Origin: JALORV01 sp963724365
GTDB taxonomy: Bacteria; Pseudomonadota; Gammaproteobacteria; Burkholderiales; Burkholderiaceae_F
NCBI GenBank assembly: GCA_963724365.1
Contig: CAVRUR010000013.1
Coordinates: 1-64,000, forward strand
Direction of reading: 5' to 3'
Length of the DNA: 64,000 nucleotides
The notes under the pieces: model-generated
Told to the model about the DNA's origin: nothing
Seen by the model: only the letters and a program-made list of their open reading frames with translations
Database searches by the model: none
Translations under genes and position numbers: made by a program
In this document: in pieces, positions 56,482 through 64,000 of the stretch
How positions within the stretch are numbered: position 1 is the first letter of the stretch
Layout of the letters: each line of letters opens with the position of its first letter

Positions 56482-57150
56482 CTAGAAGCCGATCGTCACG
56501 CCAATGCTCGCTACCGGGAAGTACTTGAAGTTCTTGATGCTGTCCTGCAGGTCGAGTGCCTCGGCGGCCGCGTTGGCCTGCATCTGGCTGCATTGCGCCG
56601 CTGGCAGCGACGCACCGCAGGTTGCCGTCAGGGTGGCCTTCGGGTTGCCCTGGAACATCACGCCGAGGTCGAAGTAGAAATTGACGCCGGCCCCCGAGAC
56701 GTTGCCGTAGCCGATGCCGAGATAAGGTGCCGCCGAATTGCCGGACTTGACCGTGCCCGTCAGGCTGCCGATCGACGACGCCGGGTAGACGCACCCCGCC
56801 CAGCGTGAAGGTGCCTCCGGTGGGCACGCGCGGTGACGTCGACCTTGTTGTCGTTCAGGATCAGGCCGCCCGTGATGCGGAACGGACCGAGCGGACTCCA
56901 GTCGAGGAACAGGTTGCCGTTCGAAAGCTTTGGCTTGGCGTCGTACTCGACGTAGCTGGAGTCGACCGAGGTGCTGAAGCTGAGGTAGGAGTAGCCGACC
57001 CGCGCCGACAGCGTCGGCAGCACTTCGACCGCAACATCCGCGCCGATACCGGTCGTGCCGGCACGGACTGCCGACTCCCGCAGCCAGTGCGCCGTGGGCG
57101 GCCAGCAACAAGGCAACGGGCAGGATCAATTGCAACTTCTTCACGCGCAT
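56482..57150 (-). CDS. OmpW-like outer-membrane beta-barrel protein (frameshifts)
   Basis: About 225 aa when joined. Signal peptide (LQLILPVALLLAAHGALA); near 57080 a shift leads to GIGADVAVEVLPTLSARVGYSYLSF and SPLGPFRITGGLILNDNKVDV; near 56820 a shift returns to GSLTGTVKSGNSAAPYLGIGYGN, FYFDLGVMFQGNPKATLTATCG and the final FKYFPVASIGVTIGF with the C-terminal Phe of the barrel signal. Alternating strands indicate a small barrel. Function unknown. Confidence 0.78.
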   Translation of the reverse strand: MRVKKLQLILPVALLLAAHGALAAGVGSPCRHDRYRRGCCGRSAADAVGAGRLLLPQLQHLGRLQLRRVRRQAKAFERQPVPRLESARSVPHHGRPDPERQQGRRHRACPPEAPSRWAGCVYPASSIGSLTGTVKSGNSAAPYLGIGYGNVSGAGVNFYFDLGVMFQGNPKATLTATCGASLPAAQCSQMQANAAAEALDLQDSIKNFKYFPVASIGVTIGF

Positions 57151-57245
57151 CTCCGGTCGAGTGTGAACTGGGCGGATTATTCAACGGCACGCGGCGCGCA
57201 GGCGAGACTGCAGATGATCTAGCCGTGATGCGGTATCAGGAAATG

Positions 57246-57273
57246 AAAACGCCCCCTGTAAAGGGGGCGTTTG
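57246..57273 (-). terminator. Terminator after tRNA-Ser(GCU)
   Basis: On the minus strand, AAACGCCCCC and GGGGGCGTTT form a perfect stem with a 6-base loop, ending in CGTTTTC. It starts 4 bases after the tRNA. Confidence 0.85.
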
Positions 57274-57276
57274 TAC

Positions 57277-57370
57277 TGGCGGAGACGGACGGATTCGAAC
57301 CGTCGATGCACGTTTTTGCGCGCATGCTCCCTTAGCAGGGGAGTGCCTTCGACCTCTCGGCCACGTCTCC
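57277..57370 (-). tRNA. tRNA-Ser (anticodon GCU)
   Basis: 94 nt with CCA. Acceptor GGAGACG/CGTCTCC, anticodon loop CTGCTAA (GCU), a long variable arm and a TTCGAATC T-loop. It lies downstream of lysC, as in many betaproteobacteria. Confidence 0.97.
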
Positions 57371-57443
57371 AAAAAAGTTTGCGCGGGATCGAGCCCGCGC
57401 CGGAGCCGGATCTTAGTCGTTCAAGCGGCCCGCAGCAACGTGC

Positions 57444-58700
57444 TCAGGCCGGCGCCTGCTCGAGGCCGAACGCCTTGTGCAGCGCTCGCACCGCGAGTTC
57501 CATGTACTTGTCCTCGACCACGACCGAGATCTTGATCTCGCTGGTGGAGATCATCTGGATGTTGATCCCCTCCTCCGACAGGGTGCGGAACATCAGGCTG
57601 GCGATGCCGACGTGCGAGCGCATGCCGATGCCGACGACCGAGACCTTGGCGATCTTCGGATCGCCGACGATCTGCTTCGCGCCGACGTGATCCTTGACCT
57701 TGCTGTTGAGCACGTCGAGCGCCTTCTGGTACTCGTTGCGGTGGACCGTGAAGGAGAAGTCAGTCGTGCCCTCGACGCTGATGTTCTGCACGATCATGTC
57801 GACATCGATGTTGGCGTCGGCAATCGCACCGAGGATCTGGTAGGCGATGCCGGGCCGGTCGGGCACTCGAGTCAGGGTGATCTTGGCCTCGTCGCGCGAG
57901 AACGCGACGCCGGAGATGACTGCCTTTTCCATCATTGAGGCTTCCTCGAAAGTGATCAGCGTGCCGGACGCGGCCTCCTCGGCCAGCGGCAGGTCGGGCT
58001 CGGTCAGGCTCGACAGCACGCGCAGCGGCACCTTGTACTTGCCGGCGAACTCGACCGAACGGATCTGCAGCACCTTGGAACCGAGGCTCGCCATTTCGAG
58101 CATCTCCTCGAAGGTGACCTTGTCCAGCCGGCGCGCTTCCGGAACGATGCGCGGGTCGGTGGTGTAGACGCCGTCGACGTCGGTGTAGATCAGGCACTCG
58201 TCGGCCTTCAACGCCGCGGCGAGCGCGACCGCCGAGGTGTCGGAGCCGCCGCGCCCCAGCGTCGTGATGTTGCCGTACTCGTCGGCGCCCTGGAATCCGG
58301 CGACGACCACGATCGCGCCCTGCTCGAGGTCGCGCCGGATGTTCTTCTCGTCGATCTCCAGAATGCGCGCCTTGGTGAAGGCGCTGTCCGTCAGCACATG
58401 GACTTGCGGACCGGTGTAGCTCTTGGCCTGCAGCCCGAGGTCCTTCAGGGCCATCGACAGCAAGCCGATCGTGACCTGCTCGCCGGTCGACGCGACGACA
58501 TCGAGCTCGCGCGGATCGGGATTCGACTGGACTTCCTTGGCCAGCCCCAGGAGACGATTGGTCTCGCCGCTCATGGCCGACACGACGACAACGAGGTGGT
58601 GGCCGGCCTTGTGCCACTTCTCGATGCGGCGCGCGACGTTCTTGATGCGGTCGACCGTGCCGACCGAGGTGCCGCCGTACTTGTGAACGATGAGAGCCAT
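57444..58700 (-). CDS. lysC: Aspartate kinase LysC
   Basis: 418 aa from ATG 58700. KYGGTSVG at residues 7-14 is the kinase signature. GRGGSDTSAVALAAAL and DVDGVYTTDPRIVP complete the kinase domain. Two C-terminal ACT domains (AYQILGAIADANIDVDMIVQNIS; GIASLMFRTLSEEGINIQMISTSEIK) bind lysine or threonine for feedback. It catalyses the first step to lysine, threonine and methionine. An internal start for a beta subunit is possible but not judged. Confidence 0.96.
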   Translation of the reverse strand: MALIVHKYGGTSVGTVDRIKNVARRIEKWHKAGHHLVVVVSAMSGETNRLLGLAKEVQSNPDPRELDVVASTGEQVTIGLLSMALKDLGLQAKSYTGPQVHVLTDSAFTKARILEIDEKNIRRDLEQGAIVVVAGFQGADEYGNITTLGRGGSDTSAVALAAALKADECLIYTDVDGVYTTDPRIVPEARRLDKVTFEEMLEMASLGSKVLQIRSVEFAGKYKVPLRVLSSLTEPDLPLAEEAASGTLITFEEASMMEKAVISGVAFSRDEAKITLTRVPDRPGIAYQILGAIADANIDVDMIVQNISVEGTTDFSFTVHRNEYQKALDVLNSKVKDHVGAKQIVGDPKIAKVSVVGIGMRSHVGIASLMFRTLSEEGINIQMISTSEIKISVVVEDKYMELAVRALHKAFGLEQAPA

Positions 58701-58892
58701 GGCCGTGCCGCTGTTCGCTGCGGAGATTCGCTTCGGAGATTCGCTGCGGAAATTGATCAACTCGCGATTATAGGTGTCTAGGACATCGATTCCGAATGAT
58801 CCGCGTCAGTCGCGGCACGGGAGCTGCACGGGCACCGCGATCCGGAGTGCTCGACTCCATCGGGCCGGAACGAGGCGCCTTGATGCGCCCGC

Positions 58893-60370
58893 TCAGTCCG
58901 TGCTGATCAGCGTGGCGTCGGGCTGCCACTCGATCGTGACGCGTTCACCGTCGCGATCGGTGAGCCTGACGTCCGCGCCGAGGCCGGCCACGAAGATCAA
59001 TTCCCCATCGCGCCACAGCAAAGGCAGGCGCGCACGGTCAAAGTCGGCGATGCCGGCGTCCTGGTACAGCCGCTTGAGCGTTCGCGACGGTCGGCCGGCG
59101 TAAGGCTTGAAGCGCTCTCCTCCGGCGCGCGGCCGTGCTTCGAGCGGCATCGCGGACAACCAGTCGGGGTCGAACCCCTCGCGATCCTGGGTGCGATGGA
59201 ACCGCAGCACCCCGCCCCACCCGGGCAGCGCAATCTCGTCCTCGCCGGTCCAGCGGAACCCCTCGGTATCGCGCGCCCCGGCGTCGCTGTCCTTGATCAG
59301 CAGCAATCCGCGGTAGCGCCGGATCTCGCGCGCACCGATGCGCACGAGCAGCCGCGCGTCGCTGCGCGCATCGCGTGCCTGCTCCAGCATCTCGACCAGT
59401 CGCGCCCGCGAGAGGCGCCTCGAGGCCGTGCGAAGCCAGCCAGGCACGCAGCGACCCAGGTCTGTCGCGCCGCGGGCAGCGTTGCCAGCACGTCGAGCCG
59501 CAGCATGCCCACGGGCGCGCCATCCTGGCACAGCGCCAGATCGTCATCGGCGACACTGCGCAATGCTTCGGTGGCTTCGGCCACCAGATCCACCGACCTT
59601 GCCGCCGCTGCGCGAAAGCCCGGCCGTAGGGCTTCGATGCGCGGCAGCACGTCGAGTCGCAATGCATTGCGCAGCAGGCTCCGATCGTCGTTGCTGTCGT
59701 CCTCGATGTAGTCGAGTCCGTGTCGATCGACATAGCGTTCGATGTCGGCCCGCGCGATATCGATGAACGGCCGCACCAGCAGCAGTCCGTCGGCATCGAA
59801 GCGACGCGACGGAGGAAACGCCGCCAGGCCCTCGAGGCCGGCGCCGCGCAGCCACTGGATCAGAAAGGTCTCGACGCGATCGTCGCGGTGGTGTGCACAG
59901 CAGACGACCTGTGCGCCGACGTCGGCGGCGACTTCGGCCAGCGCCTCGTAACGCGCATCGCGCGCTGCTGCCTCGAGCCCCCGCCCCGACCGCTGCACGG
60001 TGACCCGGCGCCCAACGAATCGCAGGCCCAAAGCCATTGCGCCGGCCTCGCAATGCGCCAGCCACGCGTCGGCATGGCGACTGATGCCGTGGTGTACGTG
60101 AACGGCGATCACTTCGCGCAGGCCCGTGCCGCGCTGCTTGGCCAGTCCAGCCATGACCTGCAACAGTGCCGTGGAGTCGCGACCGCCGCTGTAACCGACA
60201 ACTGCTGTGGTCGACTGCCGGCGAGCCGAACGTCGCCGCAACGCCTCGTCGCCGCTCCGATCGATGGCCTCGAGCTGCGCCTGCGCGCGCCGCAGCGCCG
60301 CGCCGGCCGCGTTCACCAGCAGTTCGTCGAGCGGATCAGGTCTCTTCGGTCGTGTTCTTGAAGCGGCCAT
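58893..60370 (-). CDS. tilS: tRNA(Ile)-lysidine synthetase TilS (one frameshift)
   Basis: About 490 aa from ATG 60370. The PP-loop SGGRDS is at residues 61-66, then VHVHHGISRHADAW, CCAHHRDDRVETFLIQWLRGAGLEGL and IEDDSNDDRSLLRNALRL. The C-terminal substrate domains continue after an indel near 59430 with SRARLVEMLEQARDARSDARLLVRIG and GRPSRTLKRLYQDAGI. It modifies C34 of tRNA-Ile(CAU), an essential step, so the frameshift is almost certainly a sequence error. Overlaps the accA end by 35 bp. Confidence 0.92.
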
Positions 60371-61310
60371 AGGCAAGGAGTCGCGCGTGGCGGGCCGCGA
60401 CCAGTTCGCGCGGCTTGATGCCGGTGAACTGGCGCAGGGCGTCCGCCAGCGCACGCTTCAGCAATGCAGACATCTGCTTGCTGTCGCGGTGCGCGCCACC
60501 CAGCGGTTCGGTGACGATCTTGTCGATCAGGCCGAGCGCCTTCAGGCGATGCGCCGTCAGTCCCAGCGCCTCGGCCGCCTCGGGTGCCTTGTCGGCGCTC
60601 TTCCAGAGGATCGACGCACAGCCCTCCGGCGAGATCACTGAATAGGTGGCGTACTGCAGCATCAGCACCTGGTCGGCTACTGCGATCGCAAGCGCGCCGC
60701 CGGAGCCGCCCTCGCCGATGATCGTCGTGATGATCGGAACCTTGAGTTGCGACATCTCGTAGAGGTTGTGGCCGATCGCCTCCGACTGGCCGCGCTCCTC
60801 GGCGTCGATGCCCGGATAGGCCCCCGGGGTGTCGACGAAAGTGAAAACCGGCAGGCCGAATTTTTCCGCGAGCTTCATCAGGCGCAGCGCCTTGCGGTAG
60901 CCCTCCGGCTTGCTCATTCCGAAGTTGCGCAGAGCCCGCTCTTTCGTGTCACGGCCCTTCTGATGCCCGAGCACGAACACCGCCTGTCCGTTGAAGCGGG
61001 CCAGTCCGCCGATGATCGAGAGATCGTCCGAAAAGGAGCGGTCGCCGTGCAGTTCGTGGAAGTCGGTGAAGATGTCCTCGACGTAGTCGAGTGTGTACGG
61101 CCGCTGCGGATGGCGCGCGATCTGCGACACCTGCCAGGGCGAGAGCTTGGCGTAGATGTCCTTCATCAGGCCCTGGCTCTTCTTCTGCAGCCGCTCGATC
61201 TCCTCGGAGATGTCGACCGCCGAGTCGTCCTGAACGAAGCGCAGTTCGTCGATCTTGGCTTCAAGCTCCGCGATCGGCTGCTCGAATTCCAGGAATGTGG
61301 TCTTGGCCAT
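60336..61310 (-). CDS. accA: Acetyl-CoA carboxylase carboxyltransferase alpha subunit AccA
   Basis: 324 aa from ATG 61310. FLEFEQPIAELEAKIDELR coiled coil, YTLDYVEDIFTDFHELHGDRSF, FVDTPGAYPGIDAEERGQSEAIGHNL and IGEGGSGGALAIAVAD are all typical. It transfers the carboxyl group from biotin to acetyl-CoA for fatty-acid synthesis. Essential and intact. Confidence 0.97.
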   Translation of the reverse strand: MAKTTFLEFEQPIAELEAKIDELRFVQDDSAVDISEEIERLQKKSQGLMKDIYAKLSPWQVSQIARHPQRPYTLDYVEDIFTDFHELHGDRSFSDDLSIIGGLARFNGQAVFVLGHQKGRDTKERALRNFGMSKPEGYRKALRLMKLAEKFGLPVFTFVDTPGAYPGIDAEERGQSEAIGHNLYEMSQLKVPIITTIIGEGGSGGALAIAVADQVLMLQYATYSVISPEGCASILWKSADKAPEAAEALGLTAHRLKALGLIDKIVTEPLGGAHRDSKQMSALLKRALADALRQFTGIKPRELVAARHARLLAYGRFKNTTEET

Positions 61311-61318
61311 CGTTGTCG

Positions 61319-61960
61319 TCAGTACTCCACGGGAACCGGGTCCAGGCTGCGCCACAGGTACCAGGTTGCCACGCTGCGCCACGGCTCCCACGTCGCGGCC
61401 AAGGCCGTGACCTGTGTGCGCGCATCCTTGCCCGTCATCGGCGCGCCGTCGAAATAGTTGAGACTCACCGCTTTCAGCAGTCCCAGGTCGTCCAGCGGCA
61501 GGACATTAGGCCTGAGCAGGTTGAAGATCAAGAACATCTCGGCAGTCCAGCGGCCGATGCCCCTGATGTCGATCAGTTCGGCGATGATTTCTTCGTCGCT
61601 CTTCCCGTCAAAGCGCGCCGGATCGACGCGACCGCTGACGATGTGCTGGGCCAGGTCACGGATGTACTCGACCTTGCGATCCGAAAGCCCGCACGCGCGC
61701 AGCGTCGTGGCGCGACGGCGCAGCACCGCCTTCGGTGTCAGTTCGCCGCAGCAGGTTGAAAAACGGCCCCAAACCGACTCCGCCGCTTTCACCGAGATCT
61801 GCTGCCCGACGATCGAGCGCACCAGCGTCGTGAACGGATCGCCGCGCGTCGCGAGCGCCACGCGCGGATGCGCGGCGATGATGCGCGCCATCGTGGCATC
61901 GCGGCGCCCCAGCGTGCGCTTGGCGCGCGACCAGTACTCCGGACGGGACCGCGATGCCAT
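61319..61960 (-). CDS. DNA-3-methyladenine glycosylase (AlkA-type HhH-GPD)
   Basis: 213 aa. The helix-hairpin-helix IRGIGRWTAEMFLIF (132-146) is followed by the catalytic Asp in NVLPLDDLGLLKAV (157/158). FTTLVRSIVGQQISVKAA is the conserved N-terminal helix. It excises alkylated bases. Its start abuts the cysS stop, and it lies 8 bp before accA. Confidence 0.92.
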   Translation of the reverse strand: MASRSRPEYWSRAKRTLGRRDATMARIIAAHPRVALATRGDPFTTLVRSIVGQQISVKAAESVWGRFSTCCGELTPKAVLRRRATTLRACGLSDRKVEYIRDLAQHIVSGRVDPARFDGKSDEEIIAELIDIRGIGRWTAEMFLIFNLLRPNVLPLDDLGLLKAVSLNYFDGAPMTGKDARTQVTALAATWEPWRSVATWYLWRSLDPVPVEY

Positions 61961-63389
61961 CTACGGCCGGCGCCAGGTCGTACCGGATGCGCTGTCTTCG
62001 AGCACGATGCCTTCGGCCGTCAACTCGGCGCGGATGCGGTCGGCGTCGGCGAAGTTCGCTCGCCTTCTTGGCCGCGGCACGTTCGGCGATCAATGCGTCG
62101 ATCCTATCAACGGAGAGCGCAACGACACCGCTAGCGCGCAGAGAAACGTCGCCAAGGTTTACAACAACCCTTGCGCCGACGCTTCCCTGCAGAAACTCGT
62201 CCGGCACACGTTGCAGCAGGCCCAGCACCCCGCCGAGCGCCTTGAGCTGGGCGGCCGCCGCCGACGGACTTGCGTGCGGTTGACCTCGCCGGCCAGTTCG
62301 AACAGCACCGACACCGCCAGCGCGGTGTTCAGGTCTTCGTCCATCGCCGCGGCAAAGCGCTGCGCATGCGGCTCGCTCCAGTCGACCTCGGCTGTCGGGC
62401 ACGTCCAGGCCGCGCAAGGCCGTGTAGAGCCGCGTCAGACCGGCCTGCGCATCGTCGATCAACGATTCCGTGAAAGCGATCTGGCTGCGGTAGTGCGAGC
62501 GCACCAGGAAGAATCGCAGCACTTCGGCGTCGTACTTGGCCAGCGCTGCGCGAATGGTGAGGAAGTTGCCGAGCGACTTCGACATTTTCTCTTCACCCAC
62601 GCGCAGCGCGCCGCTGTGCATCCACAACCGGGCGAACGGCTGTTCATACGCGCCTTCGCTCTGGGCGATTTCGTTCTCGTGGTGCGGGAACACCAGATCC
62701 GGTCCGCCGCCGTGGATGTCGAAGGTGCGACCGAGCGTCTCGCTCGCCATCGCCGAGCACTCGATATGCCAGCCGGGCCGGCCTGCGCCCCAGCGCGACT
62801 CCCACTGCGGCTCTCCGGACTTGGCGTGCTTCCACAAGACAAAGTCGAGCGGGTCGCGCTTGCTGGCATCGACCGCCACGCGCTCGCCGGCACGCAGATC
62901 GTCTAGCGACTTGCCCGACAACTTGCCGTAGCCCGGAAACTTGCGCACTGCGTAGTTCACGTCGCCGTCGGCTTCCGACTGATACGCAAGGCCCTTGCTC
63001 TCCAGCAGGCCGAGCAGATCGAGCATTTGCGGAATGTATTGAGTCGCGCGCGGCTCCAGGTCGGGCGGCAACAGTCCGAGCGCCGCGAAGTCCTCGTGCA
63101 TCGAGCGAATGTTCTCTTCCGTCAGTTCAGACGGAGTTATGCCACGCTCAGCCGCACGCCGGATGATCTTGTCTTCCACGTCGGTGATGTTGCGTACGTA
63201 GGTCACCCGCAGGCCGCGCGCGCGCATCCATCGCACCGCCAGATCGAATGCGATGAAGGTGCGGGCATGGCCGAGATGGCAAAGGTCGTACACCGTCATG
63301 CCACAGACATACATGCGGACATGGCCGGGCTCGATCGGCATCAGCGGTTCGACGCGACGCGTCAGCGTGTTGTGGATCTCGATGGTCAT
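61961..63389 (-). CDS. cysS: Cysteinyl-tRNA synthetase CysS (frameshifts near the C-terminus)
   Basis: About 460 aa. HLGH at 38-41 (HIGH motif) with the zinc Cys 29 in YVCGMTVYD, GWHIECSAM and GEEKMSKSLGN (KMSKS) are intact. The anticodon-binding end is split: shifts near 62390 (MDEDLNTALAVSVLFEL follows), near 62270 (LKALGGVLGLLQRV) and near 62055 (NFADADRIRAELTAEGIVLEDS). Stop at 61961. The gene is essential, so these are most likely sequencing errors. Confidence 0.94.
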
Positions 63390-63566
63390 GCGGAAACCCC
63401 TGTGATCGTCCGGCAGGTGCCAGACGGAAATGTGGCGACGGACAAGGCTGGTACGAGCTCGTCAACAGCGCCGCAGAGTCATCTCAACGGGGTGGCAGTT
63501 GTAGAATCGCGGCAGTATATCAACGCTCATCCTGCGCCTTGCGGGCGATGCGCTCGCGTACAAGCC

Positions 63567-64000
63567 ATGGTCTGCCACCCTGTCCTCGCCTGCCTGGTTG
63601 TCCTGGCGCTGCCTGCATCGGCGGCGCTGGCGCAGGTGTCGACGGCGCTGCCACCGCAAACGATAGGCACGCTCGCCACTGACAAGGAGCTGCTCACCGA
63701 ACTGCAGCAGGTGCAGCAGCTGCTGGCGGCCGGCCGGGCGCCGCAGGCGCTGGCGCGCGCCGATGCGCAGCTGGCCAAGAATCCGCGCGACGCGCAGATG
63801 CGCTTCGTTCGCGGCGTGATCCTCACTGAAATGAAGAAGCCGGCGGAGGCCCGCGAAGCGTTCGAGCGTCTGACCGAAGACTTCCCCGAACTTCCGGAGC
63901 CCTACAACAACCTGGCGGTGCTGTATGCCAGCGAAGGGAAACTCGACAGCGCCCGCGCCGCGCTCGAAAAGGCGCTGGCGGCCGCCCCAAACTACGGCAC
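63567..64000 (+). CDS. TPR-repeat exported protein (cut by window end)
   Basis: At least 144 aa, open to the window edge. Signal peptide LACLVVLALPASAALAQ. Tetratricopeptide repeats begin about residue 50: AGRAPQALARADAQLAKNP, then AQMRFVRGVILTEMKKPAEAREAFERL and EPYNNLAVLYASEGKLDSARAALEKALAAAP. Divergent from cysS across 177 bp. TPR proteins at this place in betaproteobacteria often precede peptidyl-prolyl isomerase genes, which would lie beyond the window. Confidence 0.85.
   Translation, partial: MVCHPVLACLVVLALPASAALAQVSTALPPQTIGTLATDKELLTELQQVQQLLAAGRAPQALARADAQLAKNPRDAQMRFVRGVILTEMKKPAEAREAFERLTEDFPELPEPYNNLAVLYASEGKLDSARAALEKALAAAPNYG

Noticed and set aside
61961..63389. Treating cysS as a pseudogene
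   Set aside because: The gene is essential, both class I motifs are intact, and the shifted frames continue the family sequence to the correct C-terminus.
1..64000. Search for CRISPR arrays, rRNA genes and phage genes
   Set aside because: No regularly spaced short repeats, rRNA-like blocks or structural phage genes were seen.

Overview
The window is GC-rich and reads as a chromosomal segment of a betaproteobacterium, probably Burkholderiales-like. The evidence is the run cysS - alkA-type glycosylase - accA - tilS - lysC - tRNA-Ser, a Bug-type tricarboxylate receptor, a complete thiosulfate-oxidation (sox) cluster and an aryl-polyene-like pigment cluster. No rRNA, CRISPR array or phage was found. 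Frameshifts are scattered through otherwise well-conserved genes, including cysS and tilS, which a living cell cannot easily lose. Many are therefore probably one-base sequencing errors; they are noted gene by gene and their positions are approximate.

Layout. 1-4.3 kb: a one-direction run of small accessory genes (VOC protein, three GNATs, a P-loop kinase, an alpha/beta hydrolase, a small membrane protein). Several are preceded by related spacers of about 85 bp, which resembles a cassette array. 5.0-6.3 kb: a complete IS30-family element abutting the 3' end of a membrane-protein gene. 6.3-25 kb: an M48 protease, an amino-acid ABC permease and receptor, a DUF885 protein, a thioesterase, a heavily frameshifted S9 oligopeptidase, a BMP-type ABC importer split into two loci, a methyltransferase coupled to a Bug receptor, and a LysR regulator. 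24.8-28.7 kb: tRNA-Ser(UGA) and several secreted or lipid-anchored proteins.

28.3-36.8 kb (minus strand) is the sox cluster, transcribed as soxR-soxC-soxD-soxY-soxZ-(exported DsrE-like)-soxA-soxX-TlpA-like-soxB-thioredoxin-like. It encodes the periplasmic system that binds sulfur to SoxYZ, oxidises it through SoxAX and SoxCD, and hydrolyses the sulfonate with SoxB. Divergent from it, at 37.1-42.2 kb, is an operon of a DUF2892 protein, an RND adaptor, an RND pump, a second DUF2892 protein and a CsoR-family repressor with an unusual cysteine arrangement. The shared intergenic region holds a perfect SoxR-type inverted repeat and a CsoR-type ATACCC-N4-GGGTAT palindrome. I regard this divergent, probably sulfur-responsive pair as the most interesting part of the window.

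42.3-54.3 kb is an aryl-polyene/fatty-acid-like biosynthetic cluster: glycosyltransferase, ketoreductase, two dehydratases, ketosynthase and chain-length factor, MMPL exporter, LolA-like carrier, acyltransferase, a membrane-domain/acyl-activating-enzyme fusion, ACP, lipoprotein and a divergent methyltransferase. 54.3-64 kb is core chromosome: fadD, tRNA-Arg(ACG), an outer-membrane barrel, tRNA-Ser(GCU), lysC, tilS, accA, a DNA glycosylase, cysS, and the start of a TPR protein cut by the window edge.
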